Below are positions 7,310 through 8,970 of a DNA stretch of 8,970 bases, piece after piece. The stretch lies in the NCBI GenBank assembly GCA_964570205.1, contig CAZMXI010000188.1, positions 1 through 8,970 of the forward strand. The letters run 5' to 3'. Position 1 is the stretch's first letter. Every line of letters begins with the position of its first letter. Source of the DNA: CAZMXI01 sp964570205 (GTDB lineage: Bacteria > Planctomycetota > Phycisphaerae > Tepidisphaerales > Tepidisphaeraceae). The notes under the pieces are model-generated. The model had not been told where the DNA came from, searched no databases, and saw only the letters and a program-made list of their open reading frames with translations. The translations under genes were made by a program, and so were the position numbers.

Positions 7310-7831
7310 CTAGGAGCCGGCGTCAAAACACAGCCAACTGATCGTGCAAACCGTACGATTGTTGTGGCTGACCGTAACCGTGACGCGATTTGCCGGTGCG
7401 CTGCCGTTGGGCACGGGGCTGGCCAGAAAATCCGGGTCCACGGTTTCGACGCGAATCGCCTGTGTCCAATTGGCCATTTCCGTAATCGTCTGTCGCTGCA
7501 CGTCGATGGGCGGCGAGAAGCTCCTGCCGTCCAGATCATCCACATCGTCGTAGGAATACAGCGATTCGCCGCTCTCCGCTCCCCAGTTTGTGGGCGTGGT
7601 CGGATCGCAAAAGGACATGCCCAGCGACATCTCGCGGATGTTCTTCGCGAGGTTCATCGCTGTCGTCAGTTCCGTGCCCTGTTGGTTGCTCACCGTGCCG
7701 GCCGCCAGGAGTTGCAGCATTGCGATTACGCCCACGCTGATGATGGTTGTGACCAGCGCCGCCTCAATGAGGGTGAAGCCTCGCCGAAGGCGATACGCGG
7801 AGCGCGTGGAATTGGGACTGTTCCGGCTCAT
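7310..7831 (-). CDS. Minor prepilin, PilV- or GspI-like
   Basis: This is a 173-residue protein with a textbook prepilin N-terminus: a basic leader of 18 residues ending RLRRG, cleavage Gly18|Phe19 in RRGFTLIEAALV, Glu23 at mature +5, and a hydrophobic helix to about residue 45. It continues with GTVSNQQGTELTTAMNLAKN, matching the PilV/GspI alpha1-C pattern (NLAKNI...), then a variable region and a beta-rich C-terminus with two cysteines (CTISWLC). It is the promoter-proximal gene of the prepilin operon, and its stop is 41 bases before the chosen start of the PilX/GspK-like gene. The ATG at 7831 is preceded by AGGGGG at unusually short spacing (2-3 bases); an in-frame TGA shortly upstream prevents a long N-terminal extension. 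PilV versus GspI cannot be settled here. Confidence 0.87.
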   Translation of the reverse strand: MSRNSPNSTRSAYRLRRGFTLIEAALVTTIISVGVIAMLQLLAAGTVSNQQGTELTTAMNLAKNIREMSLGMSFCDPTTPTNWGAESGESLYSYDDVDDLDGRSFSPPIDVQRQTITEMANWTQAIRVETVDPDFLASPVPNGSAPANRVTVTVSHNNRTVCTISWLCFDAGS

Positions 7832-7977
7832 TGCCCCCTGATATCCAATTCACCGGGCATGCGGTCAAATAGGCAATCTGCGTGATCTGGAGGGAGGGAC
7901 GTTCGGTGCAAGCGATTTCGTATTGGAATGGTCCGGTAATGGACCACTTCAGTTGATGTGAGTGCTGATCAGGCAGA
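7832..7977. other. Intergenic region between trpB and the prepilin operon, with a small inverted repeat
   Basis: This 146-base gap must hold the end of the trpB transcript and probably the prepilin promoter. I see a 6-bp inverted repeat TGGTCC-GGTAAT-GGACCA at 7929-7946. It could be a weak hairpin, but it has no T-run on either strand and so is not a good intrinsic terminator. On the minus strand TTGACC followed 17 bases later by GATATC is only a poor sigma-70 match, and I find no sigma-54 GG/GC motif. No small ORF worth calling is present. Confidence 0.4.
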
Positions 7978-8389
7978 TTATTGACCGATAAGTCGAGCCA
8001 CCTCCTGGCAGTCTTTGTCTCCCCGGCCAGAGAGATTGACCACGAGGATCTGGTCTTTGCCCATCTTCGGCGCGGTCTTCATGACTTGCGCAATCGCATG
8101 GGCGCTTTCCAATGCTGGGAGGATGCCCTCGAGGCGAGCCAGAAGTTGAAATGCCTCCAGGGACTCATCATCGGTTATGGAGGTGTACTCGACCCTATTC
8201 GTATCTTTCCAGTACGCATGCTCCGGACCCACGCCCGGATAATCAAGGCCGGCCGAGACCGAGTGCACATCCGCCGTCTGGCCGTCCTCGTCCTGGAGCA
8301 CATAGGACAACGCACCGTGCAGCACACCTGGCTTGCCCTGACAAAGTGTCGCGGCGTGCTGACCCAACGCCGACCCGCGGCCGCCGGGC

Positions 8390-8395
8390 TCGACC
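8390..8395 (-). repeat. Direct repeat GGTCGA, distal copy bounding the trpB extra segment
   Basis: GGTCGA (tcgacc on the plus strand) occurs here and exactly 68 bases away at 8458-8463. These are the two ends of the extra segment. The copies could be a target-site duplication or a microhomology used in slippage or recombination, but a 6-base match can arise by chance. Confidence 0.55.
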
Positions 8396-8460
8396 TCAAT
8401 CGGCTGCTGAGTGGCGGTCGGACGCCGCGGCGGTCTTCGTGCGGGCACATCACCGAATCG
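8393..8460 (-). other. 68-base extra segment interrupting trpB
   Basis: Comparing the two TrpB frames places about 68 bases of non-TrpB sequence between the codons for LIGV and EPGGRG. 68 is not a multiple of three, which explains the frame change. The segment contains the 10-base palindrome CGCCGCGGCG and an imperfect pairing between CGGTGATGTG and CACTCAGCAGCCG, but no convincing long hairpin, and it is not a tandem copy of flanking sequence. In the downstream frame it would encode a Pro/Arg/Thr/Gln-rich stretch including PARRPPRRPTATQQP, similar in composition to the linkers in the tricorn-like protein. It is too short for a group I or II intron. Confidence 0.7.
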
Positions 8461-8463
8461 ACC
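8458..8463 (-). repeat. Direct repeat GGTCGA, proximal copy bounding the trpB extra segment
   Basis: This is the partner of the copy at 8390-8395. The Val codon GTC is read in frame at both copies, GGG-GTC-GAT here and GAG-GTC-GAG at the other, so deletion between the repeats gives an exact, in-frame TrpB sequence. Confidence 0.55.
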
Positions 8464-8970
8464 CCGATCAGCCTGACGCCCGCATCTTCGACAAAGGGGT
8501 AGAAGATGCCCGCGGCATTGGACCCGCCGCCAACGCAGGCGACGAGGCAATCAGGCAGTCGGCCTTCGATCTCAAGGCACTGCTGGCGGGTCTCACGGCC
8601 TATACAGGCCTGGAAGTCGCGGACCATCATCGGAAACGGGTGTGGCCCGGCCACAGTGCCGATGATGTAATGCGTGTGCTCAACGGAGCCCATCCAGTCG
8701 CGCATGGCCTCGTTCAGGGCATCCTTGAGGGTCTTCAAGCCGCTGTGCACCTCAAGAACCCGGGAGCCCATGAGCTTCATACGGAAGACATTGAGGCTTT
8801 GGCGTCGGACATCTTCCGCGCCCATGTAGACATCGCACTCGAGGTCGAAGAGGGCCGCGACGGTGGCCGACGCCACACCGTGCTGTCCCGCGCCTGTTTC
8901 GGCGATGATGCGCTTCTTGCCCATCCGTCTGGTTAGCAGGGCTTGGCCGATGGTGTTGTTGATCTTGTGG

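Larger units (their letters stand above)
7978..8970 (-). pseudogene. trpB: Tryptophan synthase beta chain, frame-disrupted by ~68 extra bases; 5' end off window
   Basis: TrpB joins indole (from TrpA) to L-serine to make L-tryptophan using PLP. At the window edge the frame reads HKINNTIGQALL, containing the PLP lysine. It continues through MGKKRIIAETGAGQHG (catalytic Glu), YIIGTVAGPHPFPMMVRDFQ and the phosphate-binding GGGSNAAG to VRLIGV at about 8461. The expected continuation, EVEPGGRGSALGQHAATL, then PGVLHGALSYVLQDEDGQ, SVSAGLDYPGVGPEHAYW and NLSGRGDKD, is found in a different frame and ends with TAA at 7978-7980. Reading straight through instead gives unrelated residues until a stop at 8175. 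Removing 68 bases (8393-8460) restores a perfect TrpB join. All recognisable active-site motifs are otherwise intact, so the lesion is recent, an indel in a lineage-specific loop, or an assembly error. No other trp gene is visible. Identity is certain; pseudogene status is not. Confidence 0.85.

Noticed and set aside
7841..7868. Sigma-70 promoter TTGACC-17-GATATC for the prepilin operon
   Set aside because: The -10 element matches poorly (about 3 of 6) and would place transcription start at or inside the start codon region.
7929..7946. Inverted repeat TGGTCC/GGACCA as a trpB terminator
   Set aside because: The stem is only 6 bp and no T-run follows on either strand, so it does not meet the pattern of an intrinsic terminator.
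8390..8463. Programmed ribosome bypassing over the trpB segment (matching GTC codons at take-off and landing, as with matched codons in T4 gene 60)
   Set aside because: There is no stop codon just after the take-off codon and no strong hairpin at the take-off site. Matching codons follow automatically from the direct repeat. Insertion, indel or misassembly is simpler.
8112..8936. A 274-codon plus-strand frame opposite trpB
   Set aside because: TrpB motifs are unmistakable on the minus strand; the plus-strand product has no recognisable features.

Overview
The window reads as a chromosomal segment of a GC-rich (roughly 60% or more by eye) Gram-negative bacterium, most likely a planctomycete, possibly Phycisphaerae-like. 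The lineage is an inference. It rests on a bacterial tricorn-type protease with Thr-Arg-Pro/Thr-Gln-rich linkers, a prepilin set ending in a large PilX/GspK-like protein with a Gly/Asn-rich passenger, and a VWA protein of a type usually paired with a MoxR/Mg-chelatase-like ATPase. No tRNA, rRNA, CRISPR array, insertion sequence or phage gene is visible.

Layout. The left third (2-3121, plus strand) is a tricorn-like protease whose N-terminus lies off the window: TolB/PD40 propeller blades, a helical domain, a PDZ domain and an S41 Ser/His catalytic domain. Everything to its right is on the minus strand. Only 6 bases after the protease stop comes the end of a convergent class-IV PLP aminotransferase (3128-4042). 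Upstream of that is a VWA/MIDAS protein (4092-5246), 49 bases away and possibly co-transcribed with it. Next comes a compact three-gene prepilin operon read right to left: a PilV/GspI-like pilin (7310-7831), a PilX/GspK-like protein with a long beta-rich passenger (5892-7268), and a PilW/GspJ-like pilin (5365-5895). The last two overlap by ATGA and both have strong Shine-Dalgarno sites. At the right edge (7978-8970) is trpB, the tryptophan synthase beta chain, truncated at its 5' end by the window.

The most notable feature is in trpB. The gene looks intact on both sides of one point, but about 68 extra bases sit between the codons for LIGV and EPGGRG. They are bounded by 6-base direct repeats (GGTCGA) and throw the two halves into different frames. 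This could be a recent small insertion that kills the gene, a lineage-specific inserted loop combined with a one-base sequencing or real indel, or an assembly artefact.

How the genes work together: only the three prepilins form a clear functional unit, probably the priming or tip complex of a type IV pilus-like or type II secretion-like filament whose major pilin, ATPase and membrane platform are elsewhere. The protease, aminotransferase, VWA protein and TrpB have no evident common pathway. I do not see a clearly new multi-gene system here.
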